DNA from: Bdellovibrionales bacterium CG12_big_fil_rev_8_21_14_0_65_38_15 | GTDB taxonomy: Bacteria; Bdellovibrionota; Bacteriovoracia; Bacteriovoracales; Bacteriovoracaceae | Direction: 5' to 3' | Length of the DNA stretch: 64,000 bases | Assembly: GCA_002787775.1 (NCBI GenBank) | Contig: PCUW01000054.1 | Coordinates: forward strand, 5,099 to 69,098 | Shown: positions 1 to 8,132 of the stretch, piece after piece | How positions within the stretch are numbered: position 1 is the stretch's first letter | Layout of the letters: the number at the start of each line of letters is the position of its first letter | Notes under the pieces: generated by a model | What the model saw: the letters and a program-made list of their open reading frames with translations, nothing else | Databases searched by the model: none | Told to the model about the DNA's origin: nothing | Made by a program: the position numbers and the translations under genes

Positions 1-168
1 TTAAAAAGTAACCTTGGTCGAATTTCTTTTCAGTGCAAAAAAGCTCTAACTGACTAAAATTAAAAAGAAGTTTTGTCGCTTCCTCTAAAATAGCCTTATT
101 TACCTGTCAGAGTGCGTCTCCACACTCTATTCTAACTTGTTAGAATGATGGCTTATTATGGAGATAAC

Positions 169-876
169 ATGTTCGCCGCTATTATTGATGACATGCTAAA
201 TTTAAGAGTAAGCCGTAACAACCATGAGATCAGCACTACAATCAATACGATGTATGCTGATTCATCCCCTGTTATGATTTGGCAAAATCAAAATGGTAAA
301 CGAGTTGTTACTTACGCTACTATTGAAAAAATAGACTTTAAGAACAATCGCATCCTATTACAGTCAAAAGAAAAGAATCGCTTCGAGAGTTTTTCCAAGG
401 ATTATACGATTTATATTCGCGGAGAAGAGAGAAGTATTCTCTTTAAGCAACAAGACTGTAAACTTAATGCCAATAAAATCGCTGTCTCTATCCCATCTGA
501 AGTTCGACTTTTTGAGCAACGACTGATTCCACGCTTTGAAACACCTGAGAAAGTTTCTGTTGATGCACATTTCGATAAGAGAATAGGCGCCGGAGTCGGA
601 AGTGAAAGAAATTTCAGTGCTCGAGTGATGAATATTTCAAAAGATGGGATGTGCTTGGAGTTCATTCAAAATCTTGGCAAGTATTTCTACGAAGATGACA
701 TGCTCTTTCTAAGCAATATAGACCAAACAAGTTTTAACCCTAAGTTAGAAGCTAAAATTGTTTATATTAATAAACCCGCTGCTGGTACGGATAGAATGAG
801 AATGGGATTAAGGTTTATTAAGCCTTTAACGCAAGATCAACTGCGTATGCTAGTTAAATCTTATTTTCTAAGATAA
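169..876 (+). CDS. PilZ-domain protein (YcgR-like layout)
   Basis: Likely cytosolic cyclic-di-GMP receptor. The C-terminal half carries both PilZ signatures: RxxxR (RLIPR, just after residue 120) and NxSxxG (NISKDG). The N-terminal half, with short beta-rich segments around IWQNQNGKR and IEKIDFKNNRILL, resembles the YcgR-N type flavour of these proteins. In-frame ATGs lie at 145, 148 and 169. The one at 169 is chosen because GGAG (160-163) sits 5 nt before it, giving about 235 aa starting MFAAIIDDML. The gene stands alone upstream of an acyl-CoA dehydrogenase. The binding motifs are seen directly; ligand binding follows from the family, and the output partner is unknown. Confidence 0.8.
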   Translation: MFAAIIDDMLNLRVSRNNHEISTTINTMYADSSPVMIWQNQNGKRVVTYATIEKIDFKNNRILLQSKEKNRFESFSKDYTIYIRGEERSILFKQQDCKLNANKIAVSIPSEVRLFEQRLIPRFETPEKVSVDAHFDKRIGAGVGSERNFSARVMNISKDGMCLEFIQNLGKYFYEDDMLFLSNIDQTSFNPKLEAKIVYINKPAAGTDRMRMGLRFIKPLTQDQLRMLVKSYFLR

Positions 877-938
877 ATATCACTTAATGACGCCTTGCAA
901 ATATGCAAATATAGGGTCAATCGCTAGACTCTTTTTCC

Positions 939-2072
939 ATGAACGAAACACAAAAAGAGATCCAAAAAGTCTTAGAAAGATTTCGCTTAGAGCAAATCGA
1001 ACCCCATGCCGAACATGATGATCGCGATGAAAAATTTCGCATTGAAATTTATCAGTCATTAGGTCAATTAGGTTTTGGTGGAATGACGCTACCTTCTCAA
1101 TACGGTGGCGCTGAAATGACTTACGAAGACGCCTGTGTTGCCTACGAAGAACTAGCGAAAAGTTCTGTCGCCTACGCAGTCACTCTTTCCGTTTCATCGA
1201 TGGTTCAATCCATCATTAATAATTTTGGAACACCTGAACAAAAACAAAAGTATCTTCCGGCCTTAACCTCAGGCCAAGAGATTGGGGCATTTGCTCTGTC
1301 TGAAAGTTCTGCCGGCTCTGATGCCTCTTCATTAAAAACTACTGCGAAGAAAACCGATGGTGGTTATATTCTTAACGGTTCTAAATGCTGGATTAGTTCT
1401 GCAGGTGTGGCCAAAACTTATATTGTTATGGCCAGAACTGGTGGTGAAGGTTCAAAAGGCGTTTCAGCATTCATCGTTGAAGATGGAATGAAAGGCTTTG
1501 AATACGGCAAAAAAGAAAAGAAAATGGGATGGAGAGCTTCTCCAACTAGAGAACTTCTCTTTCAAAACTGTTTTGTCCCCGAAGAGAATCTCTTAAAAGA
1601 AGAGGGCTTTGGTTTTAAAGTTGCTATGAGTGCTCTAGATGCTGGCCGTTTTACGATTGGAGCCATTGCTGTTGGTTTATCTCAGCGCGCTCTAGATGAA
1701 GCAGTTAAGTATTCACTTACACGTGAACAATTCAAGCAACCTATTTTTGAATTTCAAGGCTTACAATTCATGATGGCCGATATGGCGACAGAAATTAGTG
1801 CCTCAAGACTCCTTGTTCGTCAGTCAGCAATCAACTTTGATAATGGTTCAACTGATGGAACTTTGGCAGCAATGGCAAAGCTTAAATCAACAGACACTGC
1901 GATGAAGGTTACAACTGACGCTGTTCAGATTCTTGGTGGAGTTGGTTATACACAAGAATATCCTCTTGAAAGATTCATGAGAGATGCCAAGGTATTACAG
2001 ATCGTTGAAGGGACAAACCAAATTCAACGAGTTGTTATCGCTAGAAATCTTAAGAAAATTTACGAATCGTAG
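939..2072 (+). CDS. Acyl-CoA dehydrogenase
   Basis: FAD enzyme of fatty-acid beta-oxidation that introduces the trans-2 double bond into acyl-CoA, passing electrons to ETF. At 377 aa it has full family length. It shows the FAD/substrate block FALSESSAGSDASSL, the CWISSAG segment and the C-terminal signature GGVGYTQEYPLERFMRDAK. The Glu of VEGTNQIQR is at the position of the catalytic base of MCAD-type enzymes. The last 23 bases overlap the convergent pgi gene. A strong Shine-Dalgarno is not visible before the ATG. A second acyl-CoA dehydrogenase lies at 24466-25602 inside a beta-oxidation operon; this copy is solitary, so chain-length preference cannot be judged. Confidence 0.93.
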   Translation: MNETQKEIQKVLERFRLEQIEPHAEHDDRDEKFRIEIYQSLGQLGFGGMTLPSQYGGAEMTYEDACVAYEELAKSSVAYAVTLSVSSMVQSIINNFGTPEQKQKYLPALTSGQEIGAFALSESSAGSDASSLKTTAKKTDGGYILNGSKCWISSAGVAKTYIVMARTGGEGSKGVSAFIVEDGMKGFEYGKKEKKMGWRASPTRELLFQNCFVPEENLLKEEGFGFKVAMSALDAGRFTIGAIAVGLSQRALDEAVKYSLTREQFKQPIFEFQGLQFMMADMATEISASRLLVRQSAINFDNGSTDGTLAAMAKLKSTDTAMKVTTDAVQILGGVGYTQEYPLERFMRDAKVLQIVEGTNQIQRVVIARNLKKIYES

Positions 2073-3549
2073 AGAGAAGTGACTGAGTCGTTTTATCTAA
2101 AGATTTAGAGTCGTTCCACGATTCTAGAATTCCTTTTGCTAAAACTTTTCCAAGCTCCACTCCCCACTGATCAAAACTTGGCACATTCCAAAGAAATCCT
2201 TGCGCCATCACTCTATGTTCAAAAGTTGCTAAGAGTTGTCCAATTCTAAATGGAGTTGGCTTATCACTAAGAAGAGTTAAATTTGTTCTACCACCTTCAA
2301 AATTTTTAAATTTATTTTTCTTATCTTCATGACCTTCATAGAAGGCTTTTGCTTGCGCCAACATATTGGCCAAAAGAATTTGATGAGATGATTGATCTTT
2401 GTAGTGAGTTTGAGCAAAACCAATAAATTCACAAGGAGTTATGGTGGTGCCTTGATGAAGCAGTTGATAAAAAGCGTGTTGTCCGTTGGTTCCGACTTCG
2501 CCCCAGTATGTAGGACAAGTTTGATAGTCTACTCGTTGTCCATTTCGATCAACACTTTTACCGTTACTTTCCATTGCTAGCTGTTGAAACCATCTAGCGA
2601 AGCTTTCGAGGTTGTGCTCGTAAGGTAAAATAGCACAGCTATCATATTGCTTAATATTAACGTTCCAAAGATCCCATAACGCTAAAAGGATAGGAAGATT
2701 TTCTTCAAGAGGTTTAGTTAAAAAGTCTTTATCGGCTTGGTGAGCGCCTGCTAGCACTTGTTTAAAATGATCAGCCCCAAAAGCAATCATTGAACTTAGA
2801 CCAACCGTACTCCAAAGCGAGTATCGACCTCCAACCCAATCACCAAAAGTAAAAATAGATTTTTGATCAATGCCAAATTCTAGTGCTTTCTCTTTATTTG
2901 TTGTAACAGCACAAAAAGTTGCAAGGTTTCCACCCCACTTTTTGGCAATCATGGCATTTGTCATTGTTTCTTGTGTGGTAAACGTTTTAGAAACAATAAT
3001 GAAAAGCGTATTTTCGGGTTTTAAGCAACTCAATGTTACACTAATGTGTGCAGGATCAACATTAGAGACATAATGAACTTTTGGTCCACTAAGATATGGT
3101 CTTAAACTTTCGCTTAAAAGCTTGGGCCCTAGATCAGATCCGCCAATTCCAATATTCACTACGTCTGTAATTTTTGATTGGCGAGTTTTGGTGGCAAACT
3201 CTAAGGCCAGTTGAAGTTGCTCTAGAGCAAATTCACTATTTTCTTTTGGAGTTAGTGGATCACTTGGATCATCTCGTAAGCTCATATGAAGGACAGCGCG
3301 ATTTTCAGTGAAATTAATTTTCTCACCTTGAAAGGCTGCTTTAATTTGAGCTTGAATTTGGCACTGCGAAGCAGCCTCTAGCATCAATTTGAGGTCGTTT
3401 GCCTCTATACCTGAACGCGACATGTCCAAGACCCAGCCATCAAAGTCCTTGACCATTACACTATCAAGATCTCTAGAATTGCCATTATTTTGAGTACTTA
3501 CTAGCTTTTGCCAAGCCTTGGTCTCAAATATTGCGTGATTCATGGCCAT
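2050..3549 (-). CDS. pgi: Glucose-6-phosphate isomerase
   Basis: Interconverts glucose-6-phosphate and fructose-6-phosphate in glycolysis/gluconeogenesis. It has the SIS-fold signatures NIGIGGSDLGPKLLSE, FGDWVGGRYSLWSTVGLS and the C-terminal FEHRVMAQG...PSFDQWGVELGK block. The reading frame is open back to a TTG at 3561, but GGGAG lies 5 nt before the ATG at 3549, so MAMNHAIF is the likely start (499 aa). That is a little shorter than the roughly 550 aa of the E. coli type. It is convergent with and overlaps the acyl-CoA dehydrogenase by 23 bases. Confidence 0.95.
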   Translation of the reverse strand: MAMNHAIFETKAWQKLVSTQNNGNSRDLDSVMVKDFDGWVLDMSRSGIEANDLKLMLEAASQCQIQAQIKAAFQGEKINFTENRAVLHMSLRDDPSDPLTPKENSEFALEQLQLALEFATKTRQSKITDVVNIGIGGSDLGPKLLSESLRPYLSGPKVHYVSNVDPAHISVTLSCLKPENTLFIIVSKTFTTQETMTNAMIAKKWGGNLATFCAVTTNKEKALEFGIDQKSIFTFGDWVGGRYSLWSTVGLSSMIAFGADHFKQVLAGAHQADKDFLTKPLEENLPILLALWDLWNVNIKQYDSCAILPYEHNLESFARWFQQLAMESNGKSVDRNGQRVDYQTCPTYWGEVGTNGQHAFYQLLHQGTTITPCEFIGFAQTHYKDQSSHQILLANMLAQAKAFYEGHEDKKNKFKNFEGGRTNLTLLSDKPTPFRIGQLLATFEHRVMAQGFLWNVPSFDQWGVELGKVLAKGILESWNDSKSLDKTTQSLLSTIRKFS

Positions 3550-3760
3550 AAAGGCTCCCAAATTGTTTATAAGACTAAAAACTCAACAAATCATATCACT
3601 GCTCATTCGTCATTTTAAGTGTTTGCAAAGCACAAATCACTCTAAGATTTTTTTAAACAATAGACCAATGAAATTGTCTATCCTATTGAATTCAAGGGGG
3701 GATGGGTTTAAAATCTGATGATTAAAAAACTTAATCATGTTCAATTTCTAAAGGTCATTA

Positions 3761-4669
3761 ATGAGTAGCGAAGACTCAACAATTCTCATCACAGATATCA
3801 GAGCCGCTCTTCAGTCAGCTGAAAAAGAGGCTGGTGAAAAACCTGCTGCACTTTTGGTTGTTGGTGGTGATTTAAACGGAACCATTTTTGATCTTGGTGA
3901 AGTGACTACTGCTGGTCGAAATCCAGATAATACAATTCCTTTAGAATTTAATGGAATTAGCCGCTACCACTTTAAAATTAGCTCGGTTGGTGAAGGTCAA
4001 TTTGAAATTGAAGATACAGGTTCAAAAAATGGAACCTTCGTTAATAATAAACAAATTGAAGGTCGCGTTGCTTTAAATAAAGGTGACATGGTTAAACTTG
4101 GCTCGATTGCCATGAAGTATCTTCCTAAGGGAGATCCTGAAAGATTAACTTACGACAAACTTCAACTTGAAGCTAATACTGACAGACATACAGGTTGTTA
4201 TAATAAAGTTTATTTTAACAACGCTATTGATCTGGAAGTTAAAAAATCTAAACTCACAGGCTCACCTCTTTCTCTTATTCTTTTTGATCTAGATCATTTC
4301 AAGAATCTTAATGATAACTTCGGTCACGATGCTGGAGATTATGTTTTAAAAGAAGGCGCAGGTGTTATTCGCTCTAACGGCGTTCGTGAAAACGATATTT
4401 TCGCACGTTACGGCGGTGAAGAATTCGTTATTCTTTTACCTAAAACGAATTTGAAACAAGCTTTTGAAATTGCTGAACGTTTACGTCGTTTGCTTGAGCA
4501 ACACGACTTTATGTATGAAGGCAAAAAGCTTCCAGTTGCTGCTTCAATCGGTGTTGCCGATTATCGCCCAGGTGTTGCTACAGGCACTGATTTGTTTAAA
4601 CGCGCAGACTCTGCGGTTTATAAAGCAAAAGAAGGCGGCAGAAACCAAGTTCAGTTCTATAGAGAGTAA
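3761..4669 (+). CDS. FHA-GGDEF diguanylate cyclase, DgcB-like
   Basis: Makes cyclic-di-GMP from GTP. A short Ser/Thr-containing tail (residues 1-13, with Thr7 in a T-I-L-I context) precedes an FHA domain at about residues 28-115 (GRNPDNTI, SRYHF, SKNGTFVN). The GGDEF domain follows, with DLDHFKNLNDNFGH and an intact GGEEF at 218-222. An RxxD inhibitory site (RENDIFARY, R209/D212) sits exactly five residues upstream of GGEEF, so product inhibition is expected. The architecture matches Bdellovibrio DgcB, whose FHA domain reads its own phosphorylated N-terminal tail and which is needed for prey entry. The stop is immediately followed by the mutL ATG (TAAATG), so the two are probably translationally coupled. 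Confidence 0.93.
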   Translation: MSSEDSTILITDIRAALQSAEKEAGEKPAALLVVGGDLNGTIFDLGEVTTAGRNPDNTIPLEFNGISRYHFKISSVGEGQFEIEDTGSKNGTFVNNKQIEGRVALNKGDMVKLGSIAMKYLPKGDPERLTYDKLQLEANTDRHTGCYNKVYFNNAIDLEVKKSKLTGSPLSLILFDLDHFKNLNDNFGHDAGDYVLKEGAGVIRSNGVRENDIFARYGGEEFVILLPKTNLKQAFEIAERLRRLLEQHDFMYEGKKLPVAASIGVADYRPGVATGTDLFKRADSAVYKAKEGGRNQVQFYRE

Positions 4670-6304
4670 ATGTTTCAAAACTCCTCCATCAGGTTATTGC
4701 CCGAGCATCTGATTGATCAGATTAAAGCTGGTGAAGTTGTTGAGCGTCCTTCTGCTCTTGTAAAAGAAATTCTTGAAAATAGCCTCGATGCAAAATCAAA
4801 ACATATTGAGCTGACTATTATTGATAATGGTTTAGAACTGGTCGCTCTTGAAGATGATGGACAAGGTATGTCCTTTGAAGATCTGCCTTTTGCCTTTGCC
4901 AGGCATGCGACTTCTAAAATTAAAGACTACGCCGATCTTTTTAAACTTTTATCCTATGGCTTTAGAGGTGAGGCCCTTGCTTCAATTGCTAGTGTCTCAC
5001 GAGTAACTTGCACCAGCGCTAAAGGTGATGGCAAAGGTGGCAAAATTGAAATCCAAGGTGGTCAACAAACGGCTTATCTTCCGATTGAAAATGCAAGACC
5101 TGGAACTTCCTTATATATTCGAGATCTTTTTTATAATACTCCTGCCCGTCTGAACTTCATTAAGTCTAAGTCGACAGAAAAGAATGCGATAAAGAGAATC
5201 GTCGACTCATTTCTTTTAACGGCAAAGAAGACAACATTTACTATTCGCTACGATGATCAAGACAAAAAGATTTTCGATCGCTGTCAAAGTCAAAAAGATT
5301 TTATTAACCGTATGGAGAAAATCTTTTTTAAAAGAAAAGAGATCAGCACACATACAAGCTTGATGTATGAATCTAGAAGAGAGTTTGAAGGTCATAAGCT
5401 TGAACTTCATCTTTCAACCATGTCCTTCGCTGGAAACTCAGGTAAAAATCATTACCTCTTTGCTAATGATCGACTTTTTAATGAAAAAAGAATTCATCAA
5501 ACTATTATTCGCTCCCTTCCTAATTTATGGGGCTCAAATACTGGTCATTACGCTTGTTTTCTAACGATTCCACCTGAAAAAATTGATGTGAATGTTCATC
5601 CAAATAAAACAGAAGTTAAGTTCTCAAGAGAAGACATTATTTATGCCATGCTTAAGGACGCACTTAAAGATCTTGATGATTTGGCGCAACCGATGTCGGC
5701 GACAAACTCTCCTCGATCTTTTGAGCATTCATCTACGCCACATCATGAAGCTTGGCAAAAGTTTGATCAAAATCACTCAACACCAATGTCATCGACCGAT
5801 TCCACAGAAAATATTATTTCATCACCAAAAATCGAAGTCGATCACTTGCCTACAGGATATCGCTGGTTACCCAATCATCCGCACTGTATTTTAGATGAGT
5901 CAGCGCTTATTCGTTTGTGCTGTGAGCTTAAGCACGACTCTTATGCAACGTCTTTAACTCCACTTTTAATTAACGAGCCAATTCATTGTAAAAAGTCAGA
6001 TCTTGATCTTGAAAAGCTAAGTCAAATTGGTTTTGACTGCGAGTGGATAGATAAGGATCTTCTTGCCTTAAGAGCTGTCGCCGCATGGCTTAGACCTCTT
6101 CCCTACTTAACTTTATGTAACCACGCCATTGATCATATTGATTCATCAATCAAAAACGTTTTTAAAGACTTGAAACTTAAAACAAAACTTTCCGAATCTG
6201 TTTTTCTTCGAAGTTTTGCTCAATTTAATTTTTCCACATTAAAAGAAAGTAAAGTTATCGTTAGTCTGGATGAAAACACTCTGGCCAGGCTGTTTCACCA
6301 ATGA
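4670..6304 (+). CDS. mutL: DNA mismatch repair protein MutL
   Basis: Mismatch-repair matchmaker ATPase. The N-terminal GHKL ATPase is intact: AGEVVERPSALVKEILENSLDA, DDGQGM, ARHATSKI, YGFRGEALASI. The transducer part includes INVHPNKTEV-type sequence (IDVNVHPNKTEVKF). At 544 aa it is short. The C-terminal region after about residue 400 is poorly conserved, and I see no DQHAxxExxxxE endonuclease motif. It starts directly on the stop of the cyclase gene with AGAGAG before the ATG, and its last bases overlap miaA (ATGA). The mutL-miaA order is common in proteobacteria. Confidence 0.95.
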   Translation: MFQNSSIRLLPEHLIDQIKAGEVVERPSALVKEILENSLDAKSKHIELTIIDNGLELVALEDDGQGMSFEDLPFAFARHATSKIKDYADLFKLLSYGFRGEALASIASVSRVTCTSAKGDGKGGKIEIQGGQQTAYLPIENARPGTSLYIRDLFYNTPARLNFIKSKSTEKNAIKRIVDSFLLTAKKTTFTIRYDDQDKKIFDRCQSQKDFINRMEKIFFKRKEISTHTSLMYESRREFEGHKLELHLSTMSFAGNSGKNHYLFANDRLFNEKRIHQTIIRSLPNLWGSNTGHYACFLTIPPEKIDVNVHPNKTEVKFSREDIIYAMLKDALKDLDDLAQPMSATNSPRSFEHSSTPHHEAWQKFDQNHSTPMSSTDSTENIISSPKIEVDHLPTGYRWLPNHPHCILDESALIRLCCELKHDSYATSLTPLLINEPIHCKKSDLDLEKLSQIGFDCEWIDKDLLALRAVAAWLRPLPYLTLCNHAIDHIDSSIKNVFKDLKLKTKLSESVFLRSFAQFNFSTLKESKVIVSLDENTLARLFHQ

Positions 6305-7275
6305 GTTCAAAGAAGCTGCCACTGTTAATTATCTCTGGCGCAACAGCAACAGGAAAAACATCAACGAGCCTTCATTTAGCTAAGAAGTACCAACATTTAA
6401 GTCCAGTCATTATCAATGTTGATTCCTTATTGTTTTACCGTGAACTTAACATTGGAACAGCAAAACCGAGCCAACAAGAAAGAGACGAAATTGAACATCG
6501 ACTCATTGATAATCGATCCATCAATAATCCTTTAAATGCTGCCGACTTCACAACTTTGGCGTTAAAAGAGCTTGAACAATGTTTTGAAAATCAACGCTTT
6601 CCAATTTTAGTGGGTGGCAGTGGCTTTTATTTACGAGCACTCGTCAAAGGAATGTATGACAGTGTTGATGTGTCAGAAGAAATTAAAAATGATGCCGAAG
6701 AGCTCTTCGAGCGTGAAGGTATTAAGCCTTTTATTGAGTTTTTAAATCTTAACGATCCAATACGAATAAAAACTCTTCATGAAAATGACCACTACCGCAT
6801 AAAACGCGCCTATGAGCATTTTAAAATGACAGGAAAGCCTACTTCACAGGCTGGAGATCAGTTTGCCGGTGGAGATCCTTATGATTTTAGCCAACATCGT
6901 TTGGATAACTGGAATATTCTTCACCTATATATGGAACTTCCTAGAGATGAGCATGCCCAAATAATAAAGGATAGAACTGAGCAAATGCTGACCAGTGGCT
7001 TTGTAGAAGAGACCAAAACACTACTAAACAATGGATTCACAGGTCAGGAAAAACCAATGCAATCGATTGGTTACAAAGAAATTTTAATGATGCTTAACGG
7101 CGAACTCGAGCAAAAGGATTTGCAAGAGAGAATTGAAGGCTCCACTCGCAAATTGGCCAAGCAACAACGCACTTTCTTTGCTAAAATTAGACCAAAGCAT
7201 AGCCTTCATCCTTTAAAGGATAAGGTGAAGATCGACCAATTAGTATCCGACTGGATGAGTGAAGGTGATCAATGA
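6301..7275 (+). CDS. miaA: tRNA dimethylallyltransferase
   Basis: Transfers a dimethylallyl group to N6 of A37 in tRNAs that read UNN codons. It has the P-loop SGATATGKTSTSLHLAKKY, the substrate-binding region VDSLLFYRELNIGTAKP (more usually DSRQVYRGLDIGTAKP, so the Ser-Arg-Gln stretch is changed) and GGSGFYLRAL. At 324 aa it has normal length. The ATG overlaps the mutL stop, and the end overlaps the next gene by ATGA, so mutL-miaA-ppsR form a tightly coupled operon. Confidence 0.94.
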   Translation: MSSKKLPLLIISGATATGKTSTSLHLAKKYQHLSPVIINVDSLLFYRELNIGTAKPSQQERDEIEHRLIDNRSINNPLNAADFTTLALKELEQCFENQRFPILVGGSGFYLRALVKGMYDSVDVSEEIKNDAEELFEREGIKPFIEFLNLNDPIRIKTLHENDHYRIKRAYEHFKMTGKPTSQAGDQFAGGDPYDFSQHRLDNWNILHLYMELPRDEHAQIIKDRTEQMLTSGFVEETKTLLNNGFTGQEKPMQSIGYKEILMMLNGELEQKDLQERIEGSTRKLAKQQRTFFAKIRPKHSLHPLKDKVKIDQLVSDWMSEGDQ

Positions 7276-8132
7276 CACAGAAAATGAAAATTATTATTAT
7301 TTCAGATGGAACTGGTGAGACAGCTACAGCTATTTCACGCGCCATAATGACTCAGTTTAAAGACCGTGAAGTCTTTTTTACTCGCTATAAGAATGTTAGA
7401 TCAACTGAACAAGTCGATGCTATCTTTCAAGAAGCTGCCATTCACCATGACTTAGTTATCTATACAATCGTTTCTCATGAACTGCGCGAATATGTCACAG
7501 AGGTTTCTAAGCAAAAGCATGTCAGAGCAATTGATCTTATTGGACCTGCTTTAATCGCCTTTGGAAATTATTTTCAACAAGAACCTAACGCTGAGCCAGG
7601 TCTTCTTCACCAAGTGAATGATGCCTATTTTAACCGCGTTGCTGCCATGGAATTTACGCTGAACCATGATGATGGTAGGAACCTTGAAAGTTTACATTTA
7701 GCTGATGTGATTTTAGTTGGAGTATCTAGAACTTCGAAAACTCCGTTGTCCGTTTTTTTATCTCTAAATGGACTTAAAGTGGTGAATGTTCCTTTAATTC
7801 AAGGTTCTCCCCCTCCTAAAGAGCTTTTCGAAGTCGACCAACGTAAGATTTTTGCATTAACGATTGATGCGGATGCCTTGATTCAAATCCGTAGGAATCG
7901 CTTAGATCGCCTAGGAGCCGCCAAGCACACCGGTGATTATGCTGATATGGAAAAGATCGTCTCTGAGATTGAATGGGCCAATGGTGTCTTTAAAGAAAAC
8001 AAGCGTTGGCCTATCTTTAATGTCACAGACAAGGCGCTAGAAGAGACTGCCGCTGATATTATGAAGCTTTTGGCCATGAGAAAGAATAATATTTTTAAGC
8101 AAAGAGTGAGAACCGAGTCGGAAGATTCTTAA
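7272..8132 (+). CDS. ppsR: PEP synthase / PPDK regulatory kinase-pyrophosphorylase
   Basis: DUF299-family bifunctional enzyme that phosphorylates (using ADP) and dephosphorylates phosphoenolpyruvate synthase or pyruvate, phosphate dikinase, gating gluconeogenesis. Seen in the sequence: an N-terminal ISDGTGETATAISRAIM and the nucleotide-binding VGVSRTSKTPLSVFLSLNG. At 286 aa it has normal family length. It overlaps miaA by ATGA, and its stop overlaps the convergent kinase gene by four bases. The target enzyme is not in this window, so PEP synthase versus PPDK cannot be decided. Confidence 0.9.
   Translation: MTQKMKIIIISDGTGETATAISRAIMTQFKDREVFFTRYKNVRSTEQVDAIFQEAAIHHDLVIYTIVSHELREYVTEVSKQKHVRAIDLIGPALIAFGNYFQQEPNAEPGLLHQVNDAYFNRVAAMEFTLNHDDGRNLESLHLADVILVGVSRTSKTPLSVFLSLNGLKVVNVPLIQGSPPPKELFEVDQRKIFALTIDADALIQIRRNRLDRLGAAKHTGDYADMEKIVSEIEWANGVFKENKRWPIFNVTDKALEETAADIMKLLAMRKNNIFKQRVRTESEDS

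Noticed and set aside
109-128. 6-bp inverted repeat before the first PilZ gene
   Set aside because: Short stem with an 8-nt loop; expected by chance at this base composition.
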